From an uncultured Veillonellaceae bacterium (GTDB lineage Bacteria > Bacillota > Negativicutes > Selenomonadales > Selenomonadaceae), in NCBI GenBank assembly GCA_900315575.1, contig OMZR01000002.1, positions 1 through 61,829 of the forward strand: DNA of 61,829 nucleotides, read 5' to 3'. The notes under the pieces were generated by a model, which saw only the letters and a list, made by a program, of their open reading frames with translations, ran no database searches and was not told where the DNA came from. Shown piece by piece: positions 19,022 to 27,461 of the stretch (position 1 is the stretch's first letter; the number at the start of each line of letters is the position of its first letter). A program made the translations under genes and the position numbers.

Positions 19022-21874
19022 TCATGCATGCGCCCGCAAGAAATTTTCGTAGTCCGCACGCCGCATGGGCTTTCCATAGAGGAAGCCCTGCCCGTACTCG
19101 CAGCCGCAGGCGATGAGCAGCTGTTCCTGTTCCTCCGTCTCGATGCCCTCGCAGATGACCTTCATGCCGAGCGCGTGGCCGAGCTCGATCATCTGCCGCA
19201 GGACGGTCTGCATGCGCTCCGAGCCCTCGGACTCGAGCAGCAGGTCGATCTTCATGACATCGAGCGGCAGCTGGTTGAGCAGCGAGAGGTCGCTGTAGCC
19301 GCTGCCGAAGTCGTCCATGTCGATGGAAAAGCCCATGCCATGAAGAGATTTCACGACGTCGAGCGAATGCGTGCGCAACGCCTCGCCGAGCACGTCAAAC
19401 GCCGTCTCCGTGAGTTCGAGCTCGATGCCGTCCGTCGAGTAGATGTCGACGAGCTCCTGCACATGCTGGAGATAGCCTTCCTCGCGCATGTGCTGGCGCG
19501 ACTGGTTGACGGAAATCGGCAGCACGGGCAGTCCCCTCATTTTTGCCTCGCGCTGGAACACCATGACGTGTTCGAGATTATAGAAGTCAAGCTGCGTGAT
19601 AAAGCCGTTGCTCTCGAAAAGAGGAATGAATTTCCCCGGCGGCAGGAAGCCGAGCTCCTTGCTCTCCCAGCGCACGAGCGCCTCGGCGCCCACGCACCGC
19701 TTCGTCTTGAGGTCGTACTTCGGCTGGTACCAGATATGGAACTCGCGCGCCGCGAGCGCCTGCTCCTGCAAGCTTTCCATGCGGCTCACAAGCAGCGTCT
19801 CACGCTGCAGAGCGCTCGAGAAGACCGTGACGGGGCCGACTTCGTGCGCGGCGAGCGCGGCGTTGTTCATCGCCGTCTTGAGGTCGATGCGCGGGGCGCC
19901 GAGGTAGCAGATGCCCGCTTCGAGCGGGATGCGCACGAGCATGCGGCCGACCTGCTGCGACTCATTCTGCCGCAGGATCAGGGAGAGGGCCGAGACGAGC
20001 TTCTTTTCCTCCGCGCAGGCGAGCAGGAAAACCTCCGCCGCGCTCGCGCGCGTGCCGAGGAAATGCGTCCACGAGCTGCCCTCGAATGCGCCCGCGAGGC
20101 GCTTGCAGAGTTCGGCGAGCGCCTCGCGGCCATACGTGCCCGCGATGATGTCCGGGCGCATGGCGCGGATGGCGACGGCGGCAAATGGTGCGCCTTTCGG
20201 CGTCGCCGTGAGCGCCTTCTCGCCCTCGCGTTCGAGCCAGCTGAGGTTGTGCAGGCCCGTATCGGGATCGCTGTCGATGATGGACTGCAGGTGCGCGGCA
20301 TTCTTCTTCTTCATGCGGCGGTAGCGGTAGAACGCCGCCCCAGCGAAGAGAAAGATCACGAGCGCGCCCAAGAGGAAATACTGCGGATAATTGAAGAAGT
20401 ACGACGAGAGCGAGCGGCTGTCAAACAGTTTCTGCCGCTCTTCGGCAACAGCCGCCGCCGCAACATCCTGCCCCATGTGAGCAATCTCTTTGTCGAGAAT
20501 GGAGAGCAGCGCCGTATCCGCCTCCTGTGGCAGGACAATGGCCGTGCGGACGGAAAATGCGACCGTGCCGCTCGCAACAAGATTCGGGAACTTTCCCACC
20601 AGCGTCTGGTACTGCGCGACTTCCTGCCGCAGAAACGCAACGTCGGCTTCACCGTTCTCGACGGCACGCAGGCAGGCGTCCGATGAATCATAGCGCAAGA
20701 GCTTTTCCGTGCCAAAGCGTGGCGCAAGGAATGCCTCCGCGAAGCGCGAATTGTAATAAGCGACGCGCGGACGCGGCGGACGGCCCGCCCGACGCGTGAC
20801 TTCCGTGAAATACGACGTCGTGAAAGGCGCCGTCTGCATGTAGCCATGCTCGCCCGCCCAGCTGGGGCTCCAACGCGAATTGAGCAGCACGTCTGCCGAG
20901 CCGTCCGCAAGGTGCGCATACGCCTCTTCTGCCGAACGAACCGGCAGGATTTCAACGTCGATGCCGAGGTCCGCTCCAATGCGGTCCGTCACAGCGCGCA
21001 AGCCGCCCGCGAAATTTCCATTCTCATCGAGATAGGCATACGGCTGCCCGCTCACGACGACCGCCGCACGCAGCGTCGGATGCTCCAGGAGATAGTCGCG
21101 TTCGCGGCGATCGAGCAGGAGCGGTGCGCCTGCGCCATTCGAATGGTAGAGATCATAGAGGTCGGCAAAGAGCATCGGACGCGTCGTCGCAAGGCGTGCG
21201 GCCGCCTGGTTCAGGCGGTCGAGAAGCTCCGTATTGCCCTTCCGCACGACGAAATAGACGGGGTCGGTCTCAAGCGCGGCCGCTGGCAGCAAGTCTTCCG
21301 GCAGCTGCGTGTCGAGCGAGCAGCCGTCAATGACGCCAGCATCATAGGCCGCGAGGATGTGCTTGCGATCCTCGAACTCCTGCGTCTTATAGGAAAAGCC
21401 CTCGAAATCCAGAACCGCGCCGAGCCGCGGGCTCGTATACTGGTTCCGGATGATGCCGATCGTGAGTGGCCGCGTGCGGTCGGGGTTGTCAAACGTCGCC
21501 ACACCGCCGCGCAGATAGAGCATCGACGTCGAGAGACTCATCGGGATGCGTCCATAGTCGAAGATGGCATGGCGCTCCGGCAGGTCTGTGATGTTCGCGA
21601 TGGCATCGATTTCTCCAGATGCGAGTTTCGCGAGATTGTTCGACCACGAATCCGAGACAAAGACGGCCTGCATGCCTGCATAGCTTGCGAGCATGCGCAT
21701 GTAGTCCTGATTCTGGTCGCGGCTGCCATCCAGCGGCGACTTGAGCGACGGCAGCGTGTTGATGCCGACGCGCAGCGGCTGCCGCTCCTCCGCCGCGCCG
21801 ACACTCGCACAGAGAAAAACGGCGCCCGCGAGAACGAGCGCCGCTGTTTTTTGATAGAACTGCTTCATCTTCAT
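19022..21874 (-). CDS. Membrane c-di-GMP phosphodiesterase with two periplasmic binding domains (EAL copy 4)
   Basis: This 950-residue full-length paralogue of copy 1 has a signal peptide (1-28), two SBP_bac_3-like domains (about 33-260 and 270-490), a membrane helix (about 515-535), a degenerate GGDEF domain (ASAAEVFLLA where GGDEF should be) and an EAL domain (about 690-945). EAL motifs are GAEALVRW, SVNQSR, ELELTETAF, DMDDFGSGYSD and CEGIETEEQ. The conserved MKIDRSLLLASEG of the other copies is shortened to MKIDLLLESEG, losing two residues just after the catalytic lysine loop. Activity may therefore be altered. The start ATG 21874 has AAAGGAG 7 nt upstream. The ligand is unknown. Confidence 0.92.
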   Translation of the reverse strand: MKMKQFYQKTAALVLAGAVFLCASVGAAEERQPLRVGINTLPSLKSPLDGSRDQNQDYMRMLASYAGMQAVFVSDSWSNNLAKLASGEIDAIANITDLPERHAIFDYGRIPMSLSTSMLYLRGGVATFDNPDRTRPLTIGIIRNQYTSPRLGAVLDFEGFSYKTQEFEDRKHILAAYDAGVIDGCSLDTQLPEDLLPAAALETDPVYFVVRKGNTELLDRLNQAAARLATTRPMLFADLYDLYHSNGAGAPLLLDRRERDYLLEHPTLRAAVVVSGQPYAYLDENGNFAGGLRAVTDRIGADLGIDVEILPVRSAEEAYAHLADGSADVLLNSRWSPSWAGEHGYMQTAPFTTSYFTEVTRRAGRPPRPRVAYYNSRFAEAFLAPRFGTEKLLRYDSSDACLRAVENGEADVAFLRQEVAQYQTLVGKFPNLVASGTVAFSVRTAIVLPQEADTALLSILDKEIAHMGQDVAAAAVAEERQKLFDSRSLSSYFFNYPQYFLLGALVIFLFAGAAFYRYRRMKKKNAAHLQSIIDSDPDTGLHNLSWLEREGEKALTATPKGAPFAAVAIRAMRPDIIAGTYGREALAELCKRLAGAFEGSSWTHFLGTRASAAEVFLLACAEEKKLVSALSLILRQNESQQVGRMLVRIPLEAGICYLGAPRIDLKTAMNNAALAAHEVGPVTVFSSALQRETLLVSRMESLQEQALAAREFHIWYQPKYDLKTKRCVGAEALVRWESKELGFLPPGKFIPLFESNGFITQLDFYNLEHVMVFQREAKMRGLPVLPISVNQSRQHMREEGYLQHVQELVDIYSTDGIELELTETAFDVLGEALRTHSLDVVKSLHGMGFSIDMDDFGSGYSDLSLLNQLPLDVMKIDLLLESEGSERMQTVLRQMIELGHALGMKVICEGIETEEQEQLLIACGCEYGQGFLYGKPMRRADYENFLRAHA

Positions 21875-21949
21875 GGGACGCTCCTTTCCCAGATGATTCT
21901 ACAATCCTATCTTAGCAGATTTTTCCTATTCTTGCTTGTATTTTTTTGC

Positions 21950-22981
21950 TCAGACTTCCATCGGCGTGATGTCTTCGGCTTTCATGAACTGCGAGAGCTT
22001 CGTCACGCCTGCCATGACGCGGCGGAAATGCTCCGGCGTCAGCGACTGCGGGCCGTCCGAGAGCGCCTTCTCCGGATTCGGGTGCATCTCGATCATGAGG
22101 CCGTCGGCACCGGCCGCGATGGCCGCGAACGCCATCGGCTGCACCATGCGCCATTTGCCCGTGCCATGCGACGGATCGACGATGATCGGCAGGTGCGACA
22201 GATGCTTGATTGCTGCGACGGCCGAGAGGTCGAGCGTGTTGCGCGTATACGTCTCATACGTGCGGATGCCGCGCTCGCAGAACACGACGTTCGGGTTGCC
22301 CTCGTTCATGATGTACTCAGCTGCATTGAGCCACTCGTTGAGCGTCGCCGCGAGGCCGCGCTTCAGGAGCACCGGCTTGCCCGCCTTGCCAACGGCTTTC
22401 AGCAGGCCGAAGTTCTGCATGTTGCGTGCGCCGACCTGGAGCATGTCCGCATAGGCCGCGACACGGTCGACAGCCTCGACGGTCGTGACTTCCGTCACAA
22501 CGCGCAGGCCCGTGCGCTCGCGCGCCTCGGCGAGGTACTTGAGGCCCTGCTCTTCGAGACCCTGGAACGAATACGGGCTCGTGCGCGGCTTGTACGCACC
22601 GCCGCGCAGGAACTGCGCGCCCGCCGCCTTCACGATGTCCGCCGCCTCGAACAGCTGCTCGCGCGACTCGACGGCGCACGGGCCGCTCATGACGACAGGG
22701 TTGCCGTCGCCGATCTTCACACCCGCGACATCGATGACGCTCGACTGCGGATGGAACTCGCGGCTCGCGAGCTTGTAGCTCTTCGAAATCGCGACCGTCG
22801 TCTCGACGCCCTTCATCGACTCGAAATTCACCTCGCCAAGCCGCCGCTTGTCGCCAATGACGCCGACAATCTGCTGCGCCGCGCCCTCCATGACCTTCGC
22901 CTCGAGCCCCGCGTCGTGGATGACGGAAATGACCGATTTGATGTTTTCGGCAGTTGCGTCGGGATCCATGATGATGACCAT
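21950..22981 (-). CDS. aroF: 3-deoxy-7-phosphoheptulonate synthase (AroF/AroA-beta type)
   Basis: DAHP synthase condenses phosphoenolpyruvate with erythrose-4-phosphate, the first step of the shikimate pathway. The 343 residues comprise an N-terminal ferredoxin-like regulatory domain (1-65) and the barrel domain. Motifs are VMSGPCAVES, LRGGAYKPRTSPYSFQG, VGARNMQNFGLLKA, LLKRGL, CERGIRTYE, IIVDPSHGTGKW and IEMHPNPEKALSDGPQSL. This is the AroA-beta (Bacillus/Thermotoga) type, in which the N-terminal domain gives feedback control by aromatic amino acids. It lies downstream of pheA on the same strand, separated by a palindromic repeat, as an aromatic amino acid pair. Confidence 0.96.
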   Translation of the reverse strand: MVIIMDPDATAENIKSVISVIHDAGLEAKVMEGAAQQIVGVIGDKRRLGEVNFESMKGVETTVAISKSYKLASREFHPQSSVIDVAGVKIGDGNPVVMSGPCAVESREQLFEAADIVKAAGAQFLRGGAYKPRTSPYSFQGLEEQGLKYLAEARERTGLRVVTEVTTVEAVDRVAAYADMLQVGARNMQNFGLLKAVGKAGKPVLLKRGLAATLNEWLNAAEYIMNEGNPNVVFCERGIRTYETYTRNTLDLSAVAAIKHLSHLPIIVDPSHGTGKWRMVQPMAFAAIAAGADGLMIEMHPNPEKALSDGPQSLTPEHFRRVMAGVTKLSQFMKAEDITPMEV

Positions 22982-23034
22982 TGTATGACCTCTTTCATTC
23001 AGTATGTTTTATGAAAAATATGAGCTCTCTCCAA

Positions 23035-23090
23035 CTTCAGCCTCCCTCTCAGAGGGAGGACAGGCGCGGCAGCGCCAGGTGGGAGTCGCC
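23035..23090. repeat. Dispersed palindromic repeat, copy 5 (inverted orientation)
   Basis: CAGCCTCCCTCTCAGAGGGAGG is followed by GGCGCGGCAGCGCC and GGTGGGAGT, the reverse order of the other copies. It lies between aroF and pheA. Confidence 0.75.
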
Positions 23091-23155
23091 TGCACGAACT
23101 GACAATCTGCACGCCGTCTCTTATCGCCGGTGCGCGCACGATAACCAAACGCGTC

Positions 23156-24031
23156 TCAGCAACTTGCCGTCAGCACCGGGAACCGCCCGAGATTCTTCAG
23201 CCACGAGCACTTCGCCCGCACGGCCGCGATAGCCTCCGCGAGCATCTCCTCCCCCGCGTCCGTATCGAGATCGAAGAAGAAGATGTAATCCCCGAGCTGC
23301 GTCCGCGCCGGGCGCGACTCGATGCGCGTCATATTGATGCCGCGCCGCGAAAACTCCAGCAGCACATCGACGAGCGAGCCCGCCCGCGAGCCATCGAGCT
23401 GGCAGATGACGAGCACCTTGTCGCCCTTTGCGACCGCCGCGCCGTCACGCCGCCGCGCGACCTCGAAGAACCGCGTTGCATTCGCCATGTTGTCCTGGAT
23501 TTCGTGCGCGAGCGGCGTCAGCCCGTAGAGCTCGCCTGCCCGCGCCGTGCAGATAGCCGCGATGCCATCCTCTGGCCGTGCGGCCGCCGCGATTTTCGCC
23601 GCCCGCGCCGTCGATGCGACCTTGACGAGCTCCGCCTGCGGGAAATGCGCAGCGAGATAGTCACGGCACTGGCTGATGGGCTGCGCATGCGAATAGATTT
23701 TCCGCACCTCGTCCGCCCGACAGTGCGCCATGAGCTCGTTGTGCACAGGCCAGATGACTTCGCGCACAACCGCGAGGCCGTCCGTGTGCGCCAGCACATC
23801 GAGCGTCACGCGGATGGCCCCTTCGAGCGAGTTTTCCACCGGCACGAACCCCGAATCAATTTCTCCGCGCTCGACGGAAAGGAGCACGTCGTCGATGTCG
23901 GGATACGGCACGAGCTTGCGCACCGGCGCCTCGGTGTCCGCCTCGCGCAACCAGCCGCGCAGCCAAAGCGCCGCCGCTTCGCTATGCGTCCCCGCCGGGC
24001 CGAGGAAGCCCATGCGATGTGGTTTTTGCAT
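23156..24031 (-). CDS. pheA: Prephenate dehydratase
   Basis: This enzyme converts prephenate to phenylpyruvate for phenylalanine synthesis. From ATG 24031 the protein has 291 residues. It has the PDT domain (MGFLGPAGTHSEAA, GFVPVENSLEGAI, IYSHAQPISQCRDYL, ATRFFEVARR) and a C-terminal ACT domain (VLLEFSRRGINMTRIESRPAR, YIFFFDLD) for allosteric control by phenylalanine. No chorismate mutase domain is present. The start is chosen by homology and AGGGGA upstream. The frame stays open for 73 further codons, but that stretch is antisense to a small plus-strand peptide gene and resembles nothing in PheA. Confidence 0.95.
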   Translation of the reverse strand: MQKPHRMGFLGPAGTHSEAAALWLRGWLREADTEAPVRKLVPYPDIDDVLLSVERGEIDSGFVPVENSLEGAIRVTLDVLAHTDGLAVVREVIWPVHNELMAHCRADEVRKIYSHAQPISQCRDYLAAHFPQAELVKVASTARAAKIAAAARPEDGIAAICTARAGELYGLTPLAHEIQDNMANATRFFEVARRRDGAAVAKGDKVLVICQLDGSRAGSLVDVLLEFSRRGINMTRIESRPARTQLGDYIFFFDLDTDAGEEMLAEAIAAVRAKCSWLKNLGRFPVLTASC

Positions 24032-24065
24032 TGGATCGTCCCCTAAATATAGATAGCAGAAAGCC

Positions 24066-24083
24066 AGCACTTGTGCTATAATT
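24066..24083 (+). promoter_or_regulatory. Extended -10 promoter of the 24.1-kb small peptide gene
   Basis: TGCTATAAT (TATAAT at 24077-24082) is preceded by the inverted repeat AGCAC-TT-GTGCT, which overlaps the -10 and could be an operator. The peptide start codon is about 50 nt downstream. Confidence 0.55.
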
Positions 24084-24133
24084 TCTCTTAGTGGCTGATG
24101 CGCCAGCCCCTCGAGACGAGGGAGGTGATCATC

Positions 24134-24211
24134 ATGACGACTTATGAGAAGTTGGCACTTGTACTGGCTTTCTTGCAAGTACTGTTGATGATTCTCCAGC
24201 TCATTCGCTAA
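24134..24211 (+). CDS. 25-residue hydrophobic peptide, putative holin-like (Hol-Tox) type I toxin
   Basis: This 25-codon gene starts at ATG 24134 with a very strong Shine-Dalgarno, GGAGGTGA (24121-24128). The peptide begins MTTYEKLALVLAFLQ and is a single hydrophobic helix with a basic end (QLIR). The pattern MxxYExLxLxxxF matches the small putative holin-like toxins of Firmicutes. Those act by inserting into the membrane and are controlled by antisense RNA. A TGCTATAAT promoter lies 50 nt upstream, and a good convergent promoter lies 110 nt downstream on the minus strand. No clean terminator is seen after the stop. The peptide call is firm; toxicity is inferred. Confidence 0.7.
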   Translation: MTTYEKLALVLAFLQVLLMILQLIR

Positions 24212-24320
24212 TGCGATGAGTGAATCCTGAGCCCAAAGAGGTGATGGCACCTGGCTTGTGCTGCTCTTTCAAACTCAAAATCTTGAAGAGCTGACGGCCG
24301 AAAACATCAGCTACTTCTTT
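24212..24320 (-). ncRNA. Candidate antisense RNA facing the 24.1-kb peptide gene (3' end not defined)
   Basis: A minus-strand promoter at 24327-24355 would start an RNA near 24320. It runs toward, and probably into, the 3' end of the peptide gene, the convergent layout of txpA/ratA-type systems. A GGTG-ccat-CACC hairpin at about 24239-24250 is the only stem near a possible end, and its U-tract is weak. Confidence 0.45.
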
Positions 24321-24326
24321 GTGTCT

Positions 24327-24355
24327 ATTATACAGAGTTACACCATTTTTTTCAA
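24327..24355 (-). promoter_or_regulatory. Strong minus-strand promoter for the antisense RNA
   Basis: TTGAAA (24350-24355), a 17-nt spacer and TATAAT (24327-24332) on the minus strand. No protein start follows for 290 nt (the pheA ATG), so the first product would be the RNA opposite the small peptide gene. Confidence 0.65.
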
Positions 24356-24361
24356 GTCATT

Positions 24362-25021
24362 TCAAAGTTCTTTCGACAGCTTCATGAGCTCCGGGCAGAG
24401 GTCGCCGATCGAGCTCTTGAGATCATCCTGCGGCTGGAGGATGTCGAGCACAGGCTGCATCGTCTTGCGGAACGCCTCGTCGTCCTGCATCAGCGCGAGG
24501 ATGGCGCTCGTATTGATGGCGTCGTCGAGCGCCGTGTGCTGCTTGCCCTCGAAATCGCGATCCATCGCGCCGAGCGCATGCTTCAGCGCGAGGCTGTTGT
24601 GCAGGCCGAGACGGTCGTCAAACTCCTGCTGCAGATCGACCCAGCGGCTGTCGAGCCACTGGACGTCGAACTCCTTGAGCTTCATGCGGCATTCCGACTT
24701 CAGCTGCTTGATGTCCGACATGCTCCACGAATAAATCGTCGTCTCTTCCTCGCCGACCCAGTCCACGAACGCGCGAAAGCTCGGCTCGAACACCTCGCCC
24801 GTATCCACCATCGCCTGCGTGATGCTCGTGAGGCGCGTGATGTGCTTCTTGATGGGCCCGTACTCCGGCTTCACATAGCAGCGGAACGTGCTCTCCTGCA
24901 CATAGTCCTCCCCGAGCTTCACCGCCCCGATCTCGATGACCTCATCGCGCAGCCGCTTGCGGACTTCCCGAAACTCGCGGTCCACCGGATTCATCTCGAG
25001 ATCGACCACCACATGCTTCAT
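24362..25021 (-). CDS. DnaQ/DEDDh-type 3'-5' exonuclease
   Basis: This 219-residue protein of the RNase T/DnaQ exonuclease fold is similar in size to the stand-alone KapD/ERI-1-like enzymes. Exo I motif VVVDLEMNPVD supplies the first D-x-E, Exo II includes IYSWSMSDIKQLK, and Exo III HTALDDAINTSAI supplies the histidine and aspartate of DEDDh enzymes. Its substrate (RNA or DNA end) cannot be told from sequence. The start is taken as ATG 25021 (MKHVVVDLEMN) with GAGAGG upstream; an upstream in-frame start at 25045 adds only eight residues. It has no operon partners. Confidence 0.85.
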   Translation of the reverse strand: MKHVVVDLEMNPVDREFREVRKRLRDEVIEIGAVKLGEDYVQESTFRCYVKPEYGPIKKHITRLTSITQAMVDTGEVFEPSFRAFVDWVGEEETTIYSWSMSDIKQLKSECRMKLKEFDVQWLDSRWVDLQQEFDDRLGLHNSLALKHALGAMDRDFEGKQHTALDDAINTSAILALMQDDEAFRKTMQPVLDILQPQDDLKSSIGDLCPELMKLSKEL

Positions 25022-25136
25022 AAACCTCTCGCCCTTTCCGTTCAATCTTACACTGTAACATTTATTTTACGGCAAAACAGGAGACGTTGCAAGATGCCTA
25101 TGATATACTGGTACTAAAAAGGAAAGGACTATCAAC

Positions 25137-25793
25137 ATGTACCGTTTATACCTCTTCGATTTCGACTACACCCTCGTGAACTCCGAGCAGGGCATCCTCG
25201 GCTGCTTCCACCGCACGATCGACGCCTGGCACCTGCCGCCCGTCACGGACGACACCATCCGGAAGACCATCGGCCTCCCGATGGAGCAGGCCGTCGAAAT
25301 CATCACGGGCATCCACGACGCCGCAGACATCGACCGCTTCATCGACGACTATCGCAAAGACGCCGACATTCACATGACGCCCGGCACGCACTTCTTCCCC
25401 GACACGCTGCCGACGCTCCGTGCCCTGCGCAAAGCAGGCGCCAGGATTGGCATCATCTCGACAAAGACGCGCAGCCGCATCGAGGAAAAATTCGTCGCTG
25501 ATAACTGCACGGACGTCATCGACCTCATCATCGGCTGCGAAGACGTCCACGCGATGAAGCCATCGCCCGAAGGCATCGAACAGGCCATCGCCCGCCTCGG
25601 CATGGAGAAAGCAGACGTCCTCTACACCGGCGACAGCCTCGTCGATGCCGGCGCCGCAAAAAATGCCGGCGTCGCCTTCGCAGCCGTGACTACGGGAACG
25701 ACGCCGGCAAGTGCTTTCGAAGATGTGCCGCACGTAAAAATCATGAAATCGCTGACAGAACTTATCGCACCCGCGGAAGACGCGATCTGCTGA
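25137..25793 (+). CDS. HAD-family phosphatase, phosphoglycolate phosphatase-like
   Basis: This 218-residue cytosolic HAD hydrolase has all four motifs: DFDYTLV (nucleophile Asp), STKTRSRIEEKF for motif II, MKPSPE with the motif III lysine, and GDSLVDAGAAKNAG for motif IV. A helical cap of the PGP/beta-phosphoglucomutase type (about 15-85) follows the first motif, including GLPMEQAVEIITG. Likely substrates are small phosphates such as phosphoglycolate or pyrophosphate; the exact one is not determined. A GGAAAGGA Shine-Dalgarno precedes ATG 25137. It stands alone, transcribed opposite to its neighbours. Confidence 0.88.
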   Translation: MYRLYLFDFDYTLVNSEQGILGCFHRTIDAWHLPPVTDDTIRKTIGLPMEQAVEIITGIHDAADIDRFIDDYRKDADIHMTPGTHFFPDTLPTLRALRKAGARIGIISTKTRSRIEEKFVADNCTDVIDLIIGCEDVHAMKPSPEGIEQAIARLGMEKADVLYTGDSLVDAGAAKNAGVAFAAVTTGTTPASAFEDVPHVKIMKSLTELIAPAEDAIC

Positions 25794-25808
25794 TTGATGC
25801 GCCTTGCA

Positions 25809-25862
25809 GGGGACTCCCCCCGCCGCTCACGCGGCCCGTCCCCCCTCTGGAGGGGGGCTTGC
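25809..25862. repeat. Dispersed palindromic repeat, copy 6
   Basis: GGGGACTCCCCCCGCCG, CGCTCACGCG and a CCCCCTCTGGAGGGGG hairpin. It sits between the convergent HAD phosphatase and ABC ATPase genes and could serve as a shared terminator-like stem. Confidence 0.75.
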
Positions 25863-25869
25863 TCGAAAG

Positions 25870-26626
<757 letters not shown>

Positions 26627-26646
<20 letters not shown>

Positions 26647-27271
26647 AGTGCGCCTCCAGCTTCTTGAATCCCCAGGTCAGCACGGCCGTCATCGCGAGGT
26701 AGAATACCGCCGCCACGACGAACGGCGTCATGTCGAACTCGCGCTGCACGATCGTCCGCGCGACGCGCAAGAGGTCGTTCATCGCAAGGATGTAGATGAG
26801 CGACGTGTCCTTCACGAGGTTGATCGTCTCGTTGCTGACTGGTGGCAGCACCATGCGGATGACCTGCGGCAGGATGATGCGCCGCATCGTCTGCGGATAC
26901 GTCATGCCAAGCGTCTTCGCCGCCTCATACTGGCCGCGCGGCACCGACTGGATGCCCGCACGGAAGATTTCGGCGAAATACGCCGCATAGTTCAGCGTGA
27001 ACGCAAGGAGCGCCGCCGCCATATCCGGCAGCATGATGCCGATCATCGGCAGCGCAAAATAAACGAAAAGCAGCTGCAGCATCAGCGGCGTGCCGCGCAT
27101 AAGCCAGATGTAGAACTCCATGAAACGCGAAAGCACCCGCAACTTCGACAGCCGCCCGAGTGCCGCGAGAATGCCAAGCGGCAACGCGAGCACCAAAGTC
27201 ACGCAGAAAATCTCCAGCGTAATCTCCGACCCCTGCAGCATCAGCACGACCGTATCCAGTAATTTGTCCAT
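26627..27271 (-). CDS. Polar amino acid ABC transporter permease
   Basis: This 214-residue inner-membrane permease of the HisM/GlnP family has about five hydrophobic helices. It carries the conserved loop [20 protein letters not shown]-type sequence (seen as [20 protein letters not shown]) and the coupling-helix region [20 protein letters not shown]. Also typical is [17 protein letters not shown]. The start is ATG 27271 with AAGGGGAG upstream; an in-frame start seven codons earlier has no ribosome site. It is the first gene of the two-gene importer operon. Substrate specificity is not predictable. Confidence 0.93.
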
Positions 27272-27401
27272 ACGGGTCTCCCCTTTTAGCACGATAAAGC
27301 ATTAACTCATTCATTGTACCCGAAAAATGGAACCCTGTAAAGAAAAAAATCCACGCGTCCTTTCATTCCTTATCCTTGCATAAAATTTTTACCCCTCCCC
27401 T

Positions 27402-27427
27402 TAATTTTTCTGGCATTTCGACGATAA
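27402..27427 (+). promoter_or_regulatory. Sigma-28 (SigD/FliA)-like promoter of the flagellin relic
   Basis: TAATTTTT (27402-27409), a 10-nt spacer and GACGATAA (27420-27427) match the flagellar consensus TAAAGTTT-N11-GCCGATAA at 6 of 8 and 7 of 8 positions. The flagellin start codon is 35 nt downstream. Confidence 0.65.
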
Positions 27428-27461
27428 TATAGGTAGAAAGCTTTCAAGGGAGGGAACCCGC

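Noticed and set aside
6645-21874. Diguanylate cyclase activity of the EAL proteins
   Set aside because: The GGDEF signature is replaced (SVGEVVF, SAAEVFL) in both full-length copies.
24032-24250. N-terminal extension of PheA by 73 residues, possibly a chorismate mutase
   Set aside because: It has no AroQ-like motif, starts at GTG without a ribosome site and is antisense to a well-signalled plus-strand peptide gene. The PDT domain has its own ATG with a ribosome site.
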